From: Mycolicibacterium tokaiense | GTDB taxonomy: Bacteria; Actinomycetota; Actinomycetes; Mycobacteriales; Mycobacteriaceae | Length of the DNA: 64,000 bases | Direction of reading: 5' to 3' | Assembly: GCF_010725885.1 (NCBI RefSeq) | Contig: NZ_AP022600.1 | Span: forward strand, 3,968,001 to 4,032,000 | Position numbers and translations under genes: made by a program | Shown here: positions 24,151-33,489 of the stretch, piece by piece | Numbering within the stretch: position 1 is the first letter of the stretch | Layout of the letters: every line of letters begins with the position of its first letter | The notes under the pieces: model-generated | The model's input: the letters and a program-made list of their open reading frames with translations, nothing else | Told to the model about the DNA's origin: nothing | Databases searched by the model: none

Positions 24151-24467
24151 CGGCGCCGCCGGACCCCGGCCTGCAGGCACAGCGCACCTCGCTGGCGTGG
24201 ACCAGGACGTCGTTCGCGGTGCTGCTCAACGGCGCGGTCCTGATGCTGCACGACATCGCCCACCACCGCGCCGGCTTGGGATTGCTGGCCGCCGGCGTGG
24301 CCCTGGTGGTGGCCCTGCTGACCTACGGGATCGGGCTGCGTCGGCAACGCGTGTTGGCCAGACATCCGCTGCCGCAACCACTGGCACCTCGCACCGAGGT
24401 GGTGGTGCTCACCGCTGCGGTGCTGGTCCTGATCGTGATGTCGGTGCTCGCGCTGGTGGTGCGCTAG
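24147..24467 (+). CDS. DUF202 membrane protein, second copy
   Basis: This 106-residue protein repeats the DUF202 motif ([20 protein letters not shown]) and has three membrane segments. The GTG start overlaps the TGA of the first copy. Adjacent, diverged DUF202 pairs are common in actinobacteria and probably form a heteromer; function is unknown. Confidence 0.85.
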   Translation: MTAPPDPGLQAQRTSLAWTRTSFAVLLNGAVLMLHDIAHHRAGLGLLAAGVALVVALLTYGIGLRRQRVLARHPLPQPLAPRTEVVVLTAAVLVLIVMSVLALVVR

Positions 24468-24884
24468 GTGCGCATCGATCTCGACACCCTGGGGGCCTGG
24501 GTGATCAAGTGCAATCCCGCGGTCACGGACCTGGCTCCCATGGTCGCGACGGGCCGGGCCAACCCGAGTTGGTGTGTCGCCGAAAATTACCGGACGCGGT
24601 TGATGGCCCCGGGGCAGCAGGTGGTGTTCTGGGTGTCGGCACATCGACAGCGGGGGATCTGGGGCGCGGGCACGGTCACCGCCGCCCCGGCGCCGGTGGA
24701 CGGTGCGCTGCGGGTGGGGGTCTGCCTACCGCTGCTGAGCCGTCCGGTCACCGCGGCCGAGCTGAAGGTGGTGCCCGGGCTGGCAGGCATCGAACCGCTG
24801 CGGGCGCCGCAGCAGTCGAACCCGTCGTGGCTGCACGCCGGTGAGTGGGATCTGGTGGCCCCGCTGTTGTCAGCGGCCCGGTAG
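24468..24884 (+). CDS. EVE-like domain protein
   Basis: This 138-residue cytosolic protein begins with GTG directly abutting the preceding stop. WVIKCNP, NYRTRLMAPGQQVVFWVS and GIWGAGTV are arranged as in EVE/PUA-like domains, which bind modified bases in nucleic acids. Similarity is recognisable but not strong; the basic tail (PLRAPQQSNPSW) is unassigned. Its 3' end overlaps the convergent glycosyltransferase gene by 15 bp. Confidence 0.65.
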   Translation: MRIDLDTLGAWVIKCNPAVTDLAPMVATGRANPSWCVAENYRTRLMAPGQQVVFWVSAHRQRGIWGAGTVTAAPAPVDGALRVGVCLPLLSRPVTAAELKVVPGLAGIEPLRAPQQSNPSWLHAGEWDLVAPLLSAAR

Positions 24885-26096
24885 CGGGCGCTGCTCCACC
24901 GGGCGGCGGGCGTGCGGTTCGCGCTCCCGGCGCTTGGCGGCCAGATAGACCTGTGTTGTTTCCGAAGCGACTGTGTGCCAGGAGAAGTCGGACGTCAGAC
25001 GGTCGCGCGCGGCAATGGCGTGGTGTTGGGCGGCGGCCGGATCGTCGAGCACGCTGCGTACCGCAGCGGCCAGCGCGGCCACGTCGCGCGGAGGGAACGA
25101 CACCCCGGTGCGGCCGTCGATCACTGCCTCGCCGAGCCCGCCGACGTTCGAGGTCACCAGCGGGGCGCCCGCGGCCGCCGCCTCCAGGGCGACGATCCCG
25201 AACGGCTCGTAGTGACTGGGCAGCAGCACCGCGGTGGCGCGGTGCAGTAGATCCAGTAACGTCGAATGATCCACCAGACCAACAAAATTCACGCACCTGC
25301 GGACTTTGTGCTTGCGCGCCTGCTCGGCCAGCCAGTCCTGTTGAGTGCCTTCGCCGGCGATGGTGAGCGTGGTCCCGGGGTGGGTGCGACGGATCCGCGG
25401 CAGTGCCGCGATGGCGTCGTGTACGCCCTTTTCGTACTCCAGGCGCCCGAAATACAGCAGCTCGGCGGTCGCGCCGCCGGCGGTGCGCAGGGCGAACGGC
25501 CAGCCGGCGGTGTCGATGCCGTTCGGAATGACCCGGACGTCAGACAGCTCGGGCCCGAACAGGTCGGTGATCTCGTCGCGCATGGACGCCGAGCAGGTGA
25601 TCAGGGAGTCGGAATCCCGCACCAGCCAGGACTCGACGGCGTGCACCTGTCGGTTGATCGGTCCGGACACCCAGCCGGAATGCCTGCCGGCCTCGGTGGC
25701 GTGGATGGTGGAAACCAAGGGAACATCGAAGAATTCGGCCAAGGCGATGGCGGGGTGAGCCACCAGCCAGTCGTGGGCGTGCACGATGTCGGGACGCCAG
25801 GCGCCCAGCGCCAGTCCGGCGCGCAGCATCGCGTGCCCCATCGCCAGGGTCCATGCCATCATGTCGGTGCCGAAGCCGAATTCGTGCGGATCCTGCGCAG
25901 CGGCCACCACCCGCACGCCCTCGACGGTCTGGTCGGTGGTGGGGTGGGTGCTGGGATCGGTGCCGGTGGGGCGTCGGCTCAGCACAACTATCTCGTGGCC
26001 CGCGGCAGCCAATTCGGTCGCCAGGTGGTGGACGTGGCGGCCCAGCCCGCCGATGACCACCGGGGGGTACTCCCACGACAGCAGCAGGATCCTCAC
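24870..26096 (-). CDS. GT4-family alpha-glucosyltransferase of MGLP synthesis (Rv3032-like)
   Basis: This 408-residue GT-B enzyme has the N-terminal acceptor loop GGLGRHVHHLA, HAHDWL, and the donor-site EX7E motif EPFGIVALE. The M. tuberculosis homologue Rv3032 elongates the alpha-1,4-glucan chain of methylglucose lipopolysaccharides from a nucleotide-glucose. It is the last gene of a coupled methyltransferase-GH57-GT4 operon: GTG overlaps the GH57 stop. Length is 408 against 414 residues. Confidence 0.94.
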   Translation of the reverse strand: MRILLLSWEYPPVVIGGLGRHVHHLATELAAAGHEIVVLSRRPTGTDPSTHPTTDQTVEGVRVVAAAQDPHEFGFGTDMMAWTLAMGHAMLRAGLALGAWRPDIVHAHDWLVAHPAIALAEFFDVPLVSTIHATEAGRHSGWVSGPINRQVHAVESWLVRDSDSLITCSASMRDEITDLFGPELSDVRVIPNGIDTAGWPFALRTAGGATAELLYFGRLEYEKGVHDAIAALPRIRRTHPGTTLTIAGEGTQQDWLAEQARKHKVRRCVNFVGLVDHSTLLDLLHRATAVLLPSHYEPFGIVALEAAAAGAPLVTSNVGGLGEAVIDGRTGVSFPPRDVAALAAAVRSVLDDPAAAQHHAIAARDRLTSDFSWHTVASETTQVYLAAKRREREPHARRPVEQRPLPGR

Positions 26097-27634
26097 GGCA
26101 CCCGCCTCGGAAGGCGGCGCGCGTCGAGGGCCCCGAACAGGCCGTCGGCCCGGTTCCAGTTCTGCGCCAGGCGGGCGGCGGCATCCCGGCGCCCCGAGGC
26201 CAACGCGCCGGCGATTTCCCGGGTGGCATGGGCGTGCAGGTGGGCACGGTAGCGGGCGTAGTCGGCAGCGGAGTCCTTGCTCACCATGAACGGCCAGTCG
26301 CTGGAGACCGTGAGCAGGGTCTCGCGCAGGATCTGGTCGGCCACCCTGTCGCGGGCCGGCTGCATCCCCGGCGTGCCCGCCTGTTCCAGCGCCTTGTCGA
26401 CGGTGACCAGCGCGGTGTCGACCACCTCGGCGTTCAGCTGCACCAGATCGGCCACCTGCTCACCGGCCCACACCTGCCAGTCCTTGCCGGAACCCCAAGA
26501 GCTGGGCGGCAATTCGACCGGATCGCCGACAAACCCCTCGGCGGTGGCCTGGGCCAGGGTGCCGACTCGTACGCCCGCCTCGGGCAGCGCCCGCAGCACC
26601 CGCTCCAGCCACGCCGGGCCTTCGTACCACCAGTGCCCGAACAGCTCGGTGTCGAAGGCGGCTACCACGTGGGCGGGGCGGCCGATCCGCTCACTCTCGC
26701 TGATCAGCCGACGGCGCACGATCTCGACGAAGTCGGCCACATGGTCGTCGACCGCCGCGGAAGCGCGGTTGGGGTCATAGGGCGCCTTCTCCTGCGAGGG
26801 CACGTTGCGGCCGGTGACCCGGGCCGGCTTGAGGCCGGTGGTGTGGTCGTAGGTGTGGAAGTCGCGGTAGGCGGCATGCCCCGGATAGCCCGACTTCGGC
26901 GACCACACCCGGTAGCTGACCTGCAGATCGCGCCCGAAGGCGACCACGTCGGAGCCACCCACCGGACGGCCCAGCGCGGTGTCGCCGTGCAGCGACGGGC
27001 CGTCGACCATGAAGTGCCGCACTCCCGCAGCGGCGTAGAGCTCCTCCATGCCGGGCGCGTAAGCGCACTCGGGCGCCCAGATGCCGGCGGGGGTGTGGGC
27101 GAAACGTGCTGCGGCGTCGGCCAGTCCCTCCCGCAGGGCGAACTCGCGCAGCCGCGGCGCGAGCAGCGGCTGGAAGGGGTGCGCCAGCGGCCCGCCCAAC
27201 AGCTCGACGGTGCCGGTGTCGATCAGGGCGCGCAGCGCGGGGGAGGCGCCGTGGCGCCAGTGCACCTCGAAATCGTCCAGCGCGCGGTCAGCCTCGTCGT
27301 GTTCCCGGAAACCGAAGGCACGCAAGCCATCCCGATCACGCAGGGTGGTGGCCTCCAGGCCACGCAGCCGCCAGTTGGCCAGCCAGTGGTGCATACCCGA
27401 CAAGCTGTACGGGTCATCGAGCTGCGCGGTGACCACCGGCGTCAGGCCCAGCGTCAGCAGCCCGGAGCGACCCTCGTCGGCCAGCGTCCGCAACACCCGG
27501 AGTAGCGGCAGGTAGGACGCCGCCCAGGATTGATAGAGCCACTCCTCGCCGACGGGCCAACGGCCGTGGTGGGCGAGCCAGGGCAGGTGCGTGTGCAGGA
27601 CCAGGGTGAACAACCCGGGTGCGGGCTGTGTCAC
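26093..27634 (-). CDS. GH57 alpha-1,4-glucan branching-type enzyme (Rv3031-like)
   Basis: This 513-residue GH57 enzyme opens with the family motif LHTHLPWL. The nucleophile is E189 in GIWAPECAY and the acid is D328 in AFDTELFGHWW, so both catalytic residues are present. It probably introduces alpha-1,6 branches or remodels the MGLP glucan. The GTG at 27634 is chosen because it overlaps the preceding methyltransferase stop and leaves the catalytic motif near the N-terminus as in homologues. Confidence 0.93.
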   Translation of the reverse strand: MTQPAPGLFTLVLHTHLPWLAHHGRWPVGEEWLYQSWAASYLPLLRVLRTLADEGRSGLLTLGLTPVVTAQLDDPYSLSGMHHWLANWRLRGLEATTLRDRDGLRAFGFREHDEADRALDDFEVHWRHGASPALRALIDTGTVELLGGPLAHPFQPLLAPRLREFALREGLADAAARFAHTPAGIWAPECAYAPGMEELYAAAGVRHFMVDGPSLHGDTALGRPVGGSDVVAFGRDLQVSYRVWSPKSGYPGHAAYRDFHTYDHTTGLKPARVTGRNVPSQEKAPYDPNRASAAVDDHVADFVEIVRRRLISESERIGRPAHVVAAFDTELFGHWWYEGPAWLERVLRALPEAGVRVGTLAQATAEGFVGDPVELPPSSWGSGKDWQVWAGEQVADLVQLNAEVVDTALVTVDKALEQAGTPGMQPARDRVADQILRETLLTVSSDWPFMVSKDSAADYARYRAHLHAHATREIAGALASGRRDAAARLAQNWNRADGLFGALDARRLPRRVP

Positions 27635-28443
27635 GGCCGCACCGCAATCGCCACCAGATCGAGGCTCGTGTCGATGTCGCACGCGCCTGTGTCCAGGAGA
27701 TCAAAATGGGCGGTGCTGACGGCGGCGACGTCGGCCAGCAATTCGTCGGACCACGGCGCGTCTGCCAGCGCGCGGGCAATCTGCGCGTCGATGATGGATC
27801 CGCCGTGCCGGGCGTCCAGCTCGCGCAGCGCGGGGCCGTGGAACACCCCGAGCATCGACTCCATCCGGAACCCGCCTGCGACCAGCAGTTCGGTCAGCTC
27901 GGCGGCGTTGAGCTCGCGGGTGTGGAACGGGTTGAGAGGCGTATCGCGGCCGGGGGAGAAGGTGATGCGGTTGGGCGTCGACATCAGTAGCAGGCCACCG
28001 GGTCGCAACACGCGCGCACACTCGTCGACAAACTGTGACTGATCCCACAAGTGCTCGATCACCTGGAAATTGACCACAACATCGACCGAGGCGTCGGGCA
28101 GGGGGAGCTCGGCCAGATTGCCGCGGACCGCGCGGACGCGGGGGTAGCGGCCCTGCACGTGCAGCACCGCCGACTCGTCGTAATCGACACCGATCACCGA
28201 GCGCGCCACCGCGGCCAGAAGATCAGCGCCGTAGCCCTCGCCGAAGCCGGCTTCGAGCACGTCACGCCCTACGCACCGGTTGGTCAGTCGCTGGTACACG
28301 ACCTCGTGTCGACGGAACCAGTAGTTCTCGACGTCGAGGCCGGGCACGGTCCGTTCCCCCGTGAGCGCCAGCCCGGCGTCGGGGGTAGAACCTGTTCCAG
28401 TTGCGGCGTCACGTCCGGCGCCGTCGGCGACAAAGGAGCTCAT
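27631..28443 (-). CDS. SAM-dependent methyltransferase of MGLP synthesis (Rv3030-like)
   Basis: This 270-residue class I methyltransferase has VLEAGFGEGYGADLL (motif I), VIGVDYDE, and VNFQVIEHLWD preceding VLRPGGLLLMSTPN. In M. tuberculosis Rv3030 is the proposed glucose O-methyltransferase of the MGLP cluster. It is first in the operon and starts at ATG 28443, 8 bp after a TAGCCT element. Length agrees with Rv3030 (274). Confidence 0.9.
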   Translation of the reverse strand: MSSFVADGAGRDAATGTGSTPDAGLALTGERTVPGLDVENYWFRRHEVVYQRLTNRCVGRDVLEAGFGEGYGADLLAAVARSVIGVDYDESAVLHVQGRYPRVRAVRGNLAELPLPDASVDVVVNFQVIEHLWDQSQFVDECARVLRPGGLLLMSTPNRITFSPGRDTPLNPFHTRELNAAELTELLVAGGFRMESMLGVFHGPALRELDARHGGSIIDAQIARALADAPWSDELLADVAAVSTAHFDLLDTGACDIDTSLDLVAIAVRP

Positions 28444-28451
28444 TGGAAGGC

Positions 28452-28457
28452 AGGCTA
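28452..28457 (-). promoter_or_regulatory. -10 element of MGLP operon (leaderless)
   Basis: TAGCCT on the minus strand lies 8 bp upstream of ATG 28443. It would drive the three-gene Rv3030-Rv3031-Rv3032 operon from a leaderless mRNA. Confidence 0.55.
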
Positions 28458-28534
28458 ACCCGAAGCTCACCCGATCCCTAGCCTTCGCAGTTCGGCCAAG
28501 GGTGCGGGGGGTGAGAACTCGCTGGACGACGCGC

Positions 28535-28576
28535 TATGGTGAACGAACGGACCACCATAAGTTACTGAGTAGTAAC
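28535..28576 (+). promoter_or_regulatory. fixAB promoter with palindromic operator
   Basis: A TATGGT -10 element lies at 28535-28540. A perfect inverted repeat, GTTACT (28561-28566) and AGTAAC (28571-28576) with GAGT between, lies about 15-30 bp downstream of the expected start of transcription. The position suits repression by a dimeric TetR- or GntR-type regulator. The leader to fixA is about 120 nt and has a normal AGGAGG ribosome site. Confidence 0.55.
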
Positions 28577-28669
28577 ATTGCGGGTGGGACGAACCCAGGC
28601 TGTAGGCACAAGGCTCCTTCAGGTCGTTTCGACGCCCCGGAGGCCCGTCAAGGAGGACGAAACAGAGTC

Positions 28670-29461
28670 ATGACGAACATCGTGGTCCTGATCAAACAGG
28701 TCCCTGACACCTGGTCGGAGCGCAAGCTGTCCGAGGGTGACTGGACCCTCGACCGGGAGGCTGCCGACGCGGTACTCGACGAGATCAACGAGCGCGCCGT
28801 CGAGGAGGCGCTGCTGATCAAGGAGAAGGAAGGCGGCGACAGTACGGTCACCGTTCTGACCGCCGGCCCCGAGCGCGCCACCGAGGCCATCCGCAAGGCC
28901 CTGTCCATGGGCGCCGACAAGGCGGTCCACGTCAAGGACGACGGACTGCACGGCTCGGACATGGTCCAGACCGGCTGGGCACTGGCCCGCGCGCTGGGCA
29001 CCGTCGAGGGCGTCGAACTGGTCATCGCCGGTAACGAGGCCACCGACGGCGTCGGCGGCGCGGTCCCGGCCATCATCGCCGAGTACCTGGGCCTGCCGCA
29101 GCTGACCCACGTCCGCAAGCTCACCCTGGATGGGGACAAGATCACCGCCGAGCGGGAGACCGACGACGGCGTGTTCACCCTCGAGGCCACCCTGCCGGCC
29201 ATCGTGAGTGTCAACGAGAAGATCAACGAGCCCCGTTTCCCGTCCTTCAAGGGCATCATGGCCGCCAAGAAGAAGGAAGTCACCACGCTGACCCTCGCCG
29301 AGATCGGCGTGGAGGGCGACGAGGTGGGTGTCGCGAATGCCGGGTCCACCGTGCTGTCGGCCACGCCGAAGCCGCCGAAGACGGCGGGCGAGAAGGTCAC
29401 CGACGAAGGTGAAGGCGGCGTGAAGATCGCCGAGTACCTGGTCGGTCAAAAGCTCATCTAA
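28670..29461 (+). CDS. fixA: Electron transfer flavoprotein beta subunit FixA/EtfB
   Basis: This 263-residue protein has the ETF-beta opening NIVVLIKQVPDTW and the AMP/NAD-like segment AGNEATDGVGGAVPAIIAEYLGLP. With FixB it carries electrons from acyl-CoA dehydrogenases to the membrane quinone pool. AGGAGG at 28651-28656 precedes ATG 28670. It is first of a two-gene operon, 28 bp before fixB, ended by a strong terminator. Confidence 0.96.
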   Translation: MTNIVVLIKQVPDTWSERKLSEGDWTLDREAADAVLDEINERAVEEALLIKEKEGGDSTVTVLTAGPERATEAIRKALSMGADKAVHVKDDGLHGSDMVQTGWALARALGTVEGVELVIAGNEATDGVGGAVPAIIAEYLGLPQLTHVRKLTLDGDKITAERETDDGVFTLEATLPAIVSVNEKINEPRFPSFKGIMAAKKKEVTTLTLAEIGVEGDEVGVANAGSTVLSATPKPPKTAGEKVTDEGEGGVKIAEYLVGQKLI

Positions 29462-29489
29462 CTTCCCCGAGACAAGAGGCTGAAAAATC

Positions 29490-30446
29490 ATGGCTGAAGT
29501 ACTTGTGCTCGTCGAGCACGCCGACGGTGCCGTCAAGAAGGTCACCGCCGAACTCATCACCGCCGCCCGGGCTCTGGGTGAGCCGTCGGCGGTCGTGGTG
29601 GCCGCCCCCGGCACCACAGCCGGTCTGGCCGACGATCTGAAGGCCGCCGGTGCGGCGAAGATCTACGTCGCCGAGTCCGATGATGTGGAGAACTATCTGC
29701 TCACCCCCAAGGTCGACGTGCTGGCCGCCCTGGTCGAGCAGGTCGCCCCGGCCGGTGTTCTGTTGGCGGCCAACGCCGATGGCAAGGAGATCGCGGGCCG
29801 GTTGGCCGCACGCATCGGCTCCGGCCTGTTGACCGACGTCATCGAGGTCCAGGCCGGTGGCAAGGGCATCCACTCGATCTTCGGTGGCGCATTCACCGTC
29901 GAGGCCCAGGTCACCGCGGACACGCCCATCATCACGCTGCGTCCGGGCGCGGTGGACGCTGAACCGGCCGACGGCGCCGGCGAGCAGGTCACCGTCGAGG
30001 TGCCTGCTCCGGCGGAGAACGCCACCAAGATCACCAAGCGCGAACCGGCCGTCGCCGGTGACCGTCCGGAGCTCACCGAGGCGTCTGTCGTCGTGGCCGG
30101 TGGTCGCGGTGTGGGCAGCGCCGAGAAGTTCTCCGTGGTCGAGGAACTCGCCGACTCCATCGGTGCGGCCGTGGGTGCCTCCCGGGCGGCGGTGGACTCC
30201 GGGTACTACCCGGGCCAGTTCCAGATCGGTCAGACCGGTAAGACGGTCTCCCCGCAGCTCTACATCGCCCTGGGTATTTCCGGTGCCATCCAGCACCGTG
30301 CCGGCATGCAGACCTCGAAGACCATCGTCGCGGTCAACAAGGACGAGGAAGCGCCGATCTTCGAGATCGCCGACCTCGGCATCGTGGGTGACCTGTTCAA
30401 CGTCACCCCGCAGCTCACCGACGCGGTCAAGAAGCGCAAGGGCTGA
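29490..30446 (+). CDS. fixB: Electron transfer flavoprotein alpha subunit FixB/EtfA
   Basis: This 318-residue FAD-binding subunit has the C-terminal ETF-alpha signature [17 protein letters not shown] followed by [23 protein letters not shown]. Arg and Ser residues contacting FAD occur in [15 protein letters not shown]. It forms the ETF heterodimer with FixA in the cytosol, serving fatty-acid oxidation. Length equals M. tuberculosis FixB. Confidence 0.97.
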   Translation: MAEVLVLVEHADGAVKKVTAELITAARALGEPSAVVVAAPGTTAGLADDLKAAGAAKIYVAESDDVENYLLTPKVDVLAALVEQVAPAGVLLAANADGKEIAGRLAARIGSGLLTDVIEVQAGGKGIHSIFGGAFTVEAQVTADTPIITLRPGAVDAEPADGAGEQVTVEVPAPAENATKITKREPAVAGDRPELTEASVVVAGGRGVGSAEKFSVVEELADSIGAAVGASRAAVDSGYYPGQFQIGQTGKTVSPQLYIALGISGAIQHRAGMQTSKTIVAVNKDEEAPIFEIADLGIVGDLFNVTPQLTDAVKKRKG

Positions 30447-30459
30447 TCTGAGCCCGCAC

Positions 30460-30496
30460 AGCCCCGGTGCCCGCTTGCGGCACCGGGGCTTTCTCG
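30460..30496 (+). terminator. Rho-independent terminator of fixAB
   Basis: AGCCCCGGTGCC (30460-30471) and GGCACCGGGGCT (30479-30490) pair perfectly over 12 bp with a 7-base loop, followed by TTTCTC. It lies 14 bp after the fixB stop and is the clearest intrinsic terminator in the window. Confidence 0.9.
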
Positions 30497-30585
30497 TGTG
30501 ATGGCGACAAGTAGTCACCCAGCGTGCACGGACACGTCACGCGGTGATTGCCGTCCCGCCGGACTACTCAGCGACCGTGCTGGGT

Positions 30586-31410
30586 ATGAGCACTGCTTCT
30601 GTACTCATTCCTGCTGAGCGACCGCTGTCGTCAGCCGATACACCGCGTTACACCTTGCTGCTGTCCACCGACGCCGACCTGATCGACGCCGCCCAGCGGC
30701 TGCGTCACGACGTGTTCACCTCCGAGCCCGGATTCACCCTGGCCGGCGCCGACGGTCGAGACGCCGACCGGTTCGATCAGCACTGCGATCACCTGCTGGT
30801 GCGTGAAGACACCACCGGCGAGCTGGTGGGCTGCTACCGGATGTTGCCACCGCCGGGCGCTGTCGCAGCCGGAGGTCTCTATACCGCAACAGAATTCGAC
30901 GTCACGGCGCTGGACCCGCTGCGGCCGTCGCTGGTCGAGATGGGTCGCGCTGTGGTGCGGTCCGACCACCGCAACGGAGCAGTGGTGCTGCTGATGTGGG
31001 CCGGCATCCTGGCCTACCTGGACCGCAGCGGCTACGACTACGTGACCGGCTGCATCTCGGTCCCCACCCACCCCGAAGACGGGGACAGCGTGCCGGGCAG
31101 TCAGATTCGGGGCGTCCGCGACTTCGTGGCCAAGCGGCATGCCGCGCCGGCGCAGTACACGGTGCGCCCCTACCGGCCGGTGGTGCTCGACGGGCTCACC
31201 CTCGATGACATCGTGTCTCCCGCGCGGCCCACCGTGCCGCCGCTGATGCGCGGTTACCTACGCCTGGGCGCGCAGGTGTGCGGCGAACCCGCCCACGATC
31301 CGGACTTCGGCGTGGGGGACTTCCCGGCCCTGCTGGACAAGCGCAACGCCGACGTCCGCTACCTGAAGCGGCTGAGATCGGTCTCGGCGGCCGAGGGGGC
31401 GGTCTCGTGA
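30586..31410 (+). CDS. OlsB-like N-acyltransferase (Rv3027c-like)
   Basis: This 274-residue GNAT-fold protein resembles the OlsB family that transfers 3-hydroxyacyl groups from ACP to ornithine or other amino acids. Seen here are RLRHDVFTSEPGF, DRFDQHCDHLLV, GCYRMLPP and LVEMGRAVVRSDHRNG. The partner gene immediately downstream encodes a PlsC-type acyltransferase, the usual OlsA counterpart. Together they could make ornithine lipid, or an N-acyl amino acid lipid; the amino substrate is inference. ATG 30586 is preferred; GTG 30577 is possible. Confidence 0.75.
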   Translation: MSTASVLIPAERPLSSADTPRYTLLLSTDADLIDAAQRLRHDVFTSEPGFTLAGADGRDADRFDQHCDHLLVREDTTGELVGCYRMLPPPGAVAAGGLYTATEFDVTALDPLRPSLVEMGRAVVRSDHRNGAVVLLMWAGILAYLDRSGYDYVTGCISVPTHPEDGDSVPGSQIRGVRDFVAKRHAAPAQYTVRPYRPVVLDGLTLDDIVSPARPTVPPLMRGYLRLGAQVCGEPAHDPDFGVGDFPALLDKRNADVRYLKRLRSVSAAEGAVS

Positions 31411-32243
31411 ACACTGCCGGACATGCCTGGCTGCCCCGTGCTTCCTGTGATGAGAACTGCATGACGGCCGGCGCCGCCGACGCGGGCCGGCGCAGCGTGG
31501 TGGCGCTGCGCACCACCTTGCGGGTGATGCTGACCATGGCGCTGATCCCGGGGTTGCCGCTGCTGGCGGTGCCGATGCCGGGGCGCTCGCACCTGCAGCG
31601 CGGCTACTGCCGGTTGGTGTTGCGCTGTCTGGGGGTGCGCATCACAGTGTCCGGCGGACCGATCCGCAACTTGCGGGGCGTGCTGGTGGTCAGCCCGCAC
31701 GTGTCCTGGGTGGACATCTTCGCCATCGGCGCGGTGATGCCCGGCTCCTTCGTGGCCCGCGCCGATCTCATCGAGTGGCCCGCGCTGGGCCGGCTGGCCC
31801 GGCTGATGAAGGTGATCCCCATCGAGCGCTCCAGCCTGCGCCGGCTCCCCGACGTGGTGGCCGCCATCGCCGCGCGGTTGCGCGCCGGACACACCGTGGT
31901 CGCGTTCCCCGAGGGCACCACCTGGTGTGGCCTGGCCTACGGTCCGTTCAGGCCGGCGATGTTCCAGGCCGCCATCGACTCCGGCCGGCCGGTGCAGCCG
32001 CTGCGGCTGGGCTACCACCACCGCGACGGGCGCACCTCGACCGTCCCGGCGTTCATCGGCGAGGACACCCTGCTCAGCTCCATCCGCCGGTTGATCGTGG
32101 CGCGCCGGACCATCGCATGCGTGCATGTCGAATCGCTGCAGCTGCCGGTCGGCGACCGCCGCAGTCTGGCCGCTCGCTGCGAGGTAGCTGTGCGAGGCAC
32201 GTCACTGCCTGCACACCGGCACGGGCACGCGCTGGCTGCCTGA
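31407..32243 (+). CDS. PlsC-type lysophospholipid acyltransferase (Rv3026c-like, OlsA-like position)
   Basis: This 278-residue membrane-associated acyltransferase has the HX4D catalytic motif (SPHVSWVD) and the FPEGTTW acceptor motif; an N-terminal hydrophobic stretch ([15 protein letters not shown]) anchors it. The GTG start overlaps the OlsB-like stop (GTGA), so the two are translated as a unit. It may O-acylate lyso-ornithine lipid or lysophosphatidic acid. An internal ATG at 31461 (MTAGAADAG) is an alternative start. Confidence 0.83.
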   Translation: MNTAGHAWLPRASCDENCMTAGAADAGRRSVVALRTTLRVMLTMALIPGLPLLAVPMPGRSHLQRGYCRLVLRCLGVRITVSGGPIRNLRGVLVVSPHVSWVDIFAIGAVMPGSFVARADLIEWPALGRLARLMKVIPIERSSLRRLPDVVAAIAARLRAGHTVVAFPEGTTWCGLAYGPFRPAMFQAAIDSGRPVQPLRLGYHHRDGRTSTVPAFIGEDTLLSSIRRLIVARRTIACVHVESLQLPVGDRRSLAARCEVAVRGTSLPAHRHGHALAA

Positions 32244-32277
32244 CTGCTGGGCTGCAAGCGGCGGGCTGTCCGACGGT

Positions 32278-32283
32278 TATCCT
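32278..32283 (+). promoter_or_regulatory. -10 element of iscS
   Basis: TATCCT is followed by 9 bp and ATG 32293. The resulting leader would be 0-3 nt, so the mRNA is leaderless or nearly so. Confidence 0.5.
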
Positions 32284-32292
32284 GGACAGGTC

Positions 32293-33489
32293 ATGAGCCC
32301 CGCCACGCCGGTCTACCTCGATCACGCCGCCACCACCCCGATGCACCCTGCTGCCATCGAGGCCATGACGGCTGTGCTGGGGACGGTCGGCAACGCCTCG
32401 TCGCTGCACACCGCCGGCCGCCAGGCCCGCCGCCGGATGGAAGAGGCCCGCGAGACCCTCGCCGGCGTGTTGGGCGCCCGGCCTTCGGAGGTGATCTTCA
32501 CCGCAGGTGGCACCGAGAGTGACAACCTGGCGATCAAGGGCATCTTCTGGGCGCGCCGCGACGCCGACCCCGCGCGCCGCTGCATCGTCACCACGGCCGT
32601 CGAACACCACGCGGTGCTCGATGCGGTGGAGTGGCTGGCCGAGCACGAGGGCGCCGAGGTGCTGTACCTGCCCACCCAGGCCGATGGATCGGTGACCGCG
32701 GCGTCGTTGCGCGAGATGCTGACCGAACACGGACCTGCCGTCGCGCTGGTGACGGTGATGTGGGCCAACAACGAGGTGGGCACGGTGTTCCCGATTGCCG
32801 AACTCGCGGCGGTGGCTGCCGAGTTCGACATCCCGATGCACAGCGACGCCATCCAGGCCGTCGGGCAGATCCCGGTGAGCTTCGCCGCCAGCGGACTCTC
32901 GGCGATGAGTGTGGCGGCGCACAAGTTCGGCGGCCCCACCGGCGTGGGCGCACTCGTGTTGCGCCGCGATGCGGCGTGCACGCCGCTGACCCACGGCGGC
33001 GGTCAGGAGCGCGATGTGCGTTCCGGCACACCGGATGTCGCGGGCGTGGTGGCGATGGCCACCGCGGCCGAGATCTCGGTGGGCGGGCTGGAGGCCAACA
33101 GTGCGCGGCTGTGTGCGCTGCGGGAACGGCTGATCGAGGGCATTGTCGCCGAGATCGACGACGTGGTGGTCAACGGCTCCCGCGAGGCCCGGCTGCCGGG
33201 CAACGCCCACTTCACGTTTCGCGGTTGTGAGGGTGATTCGTTGCTGATGTTGTTGGACGCCAACGGGATCGAATGCTCCACCGGGTCGGCCTGTACGGCC
33301 GGGGTGGCGCAACCCTCCCATGTGCTGATCGCGATGGGGGCCGACGCGGCCACCGCCCGCGGATCCATCCGGCTCTCGCTGGGGCACACCAGTGTCGACT
33401 CCGACGTCGACGCTGCGCTGGAAGTGCTGCCCGCCGCGGTGGCCAGGGCCCGACAGGCCGCGCTGGCCGCAGCTGGGCAGGTGCGCTGA
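32293..33489 (+). CDS. iscS: Cysteine desulfurase IscS (Rv3025c-like)
   Basis: This 398-residue PLP enzyme has [10 protein letters not shown] at the N-terminus, the PLP lysine K211 in AAHKFGGP and the persulfide cysteine C334 in [10 protein letters not shown]. It frees sulfur from cysteine for tRNA thiolation and Fe-S clusters. The next gene, mnmA, overlaps its stop by one base (TGATG), so sulfur delivery to MnmA for tRNA 2-thiouridine is the immediate partnership. Confidence 0.96.
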   Translation: MSPATPVYLDHAATTPMHPAAIEAMTAVLGTVGNASSLHTAGRQARRRMEEARETLAGVLGARPSEVIFTAGGTESDNLAIKGIFWARRDADPARRCIVTTAVEHHAVLDAVEWLAEHEGAEVLYLPTQADGSVTAASLREMLTEHGPAVALVTVMWANNEVGTVFPIAELAAVAAEFDIPMHSDAIQAVGQIPVSFAASGLSAMSVAAHKFGGPTGVGALVLRRDAACTPLTHGGGQERDVRSGTPDVAGVVAMATAAEISVGGLEANSARLCALRERLIEGIVAEIDDVVVNGSREARLPGNAHFTFRGCEGDSLLMLLDANGIECSTGSACTAGVAQPSHVLIAMGADAATARGSIRLSLGHTSVDSDVDAALEVLPAAVARARQAALAAAGQVR

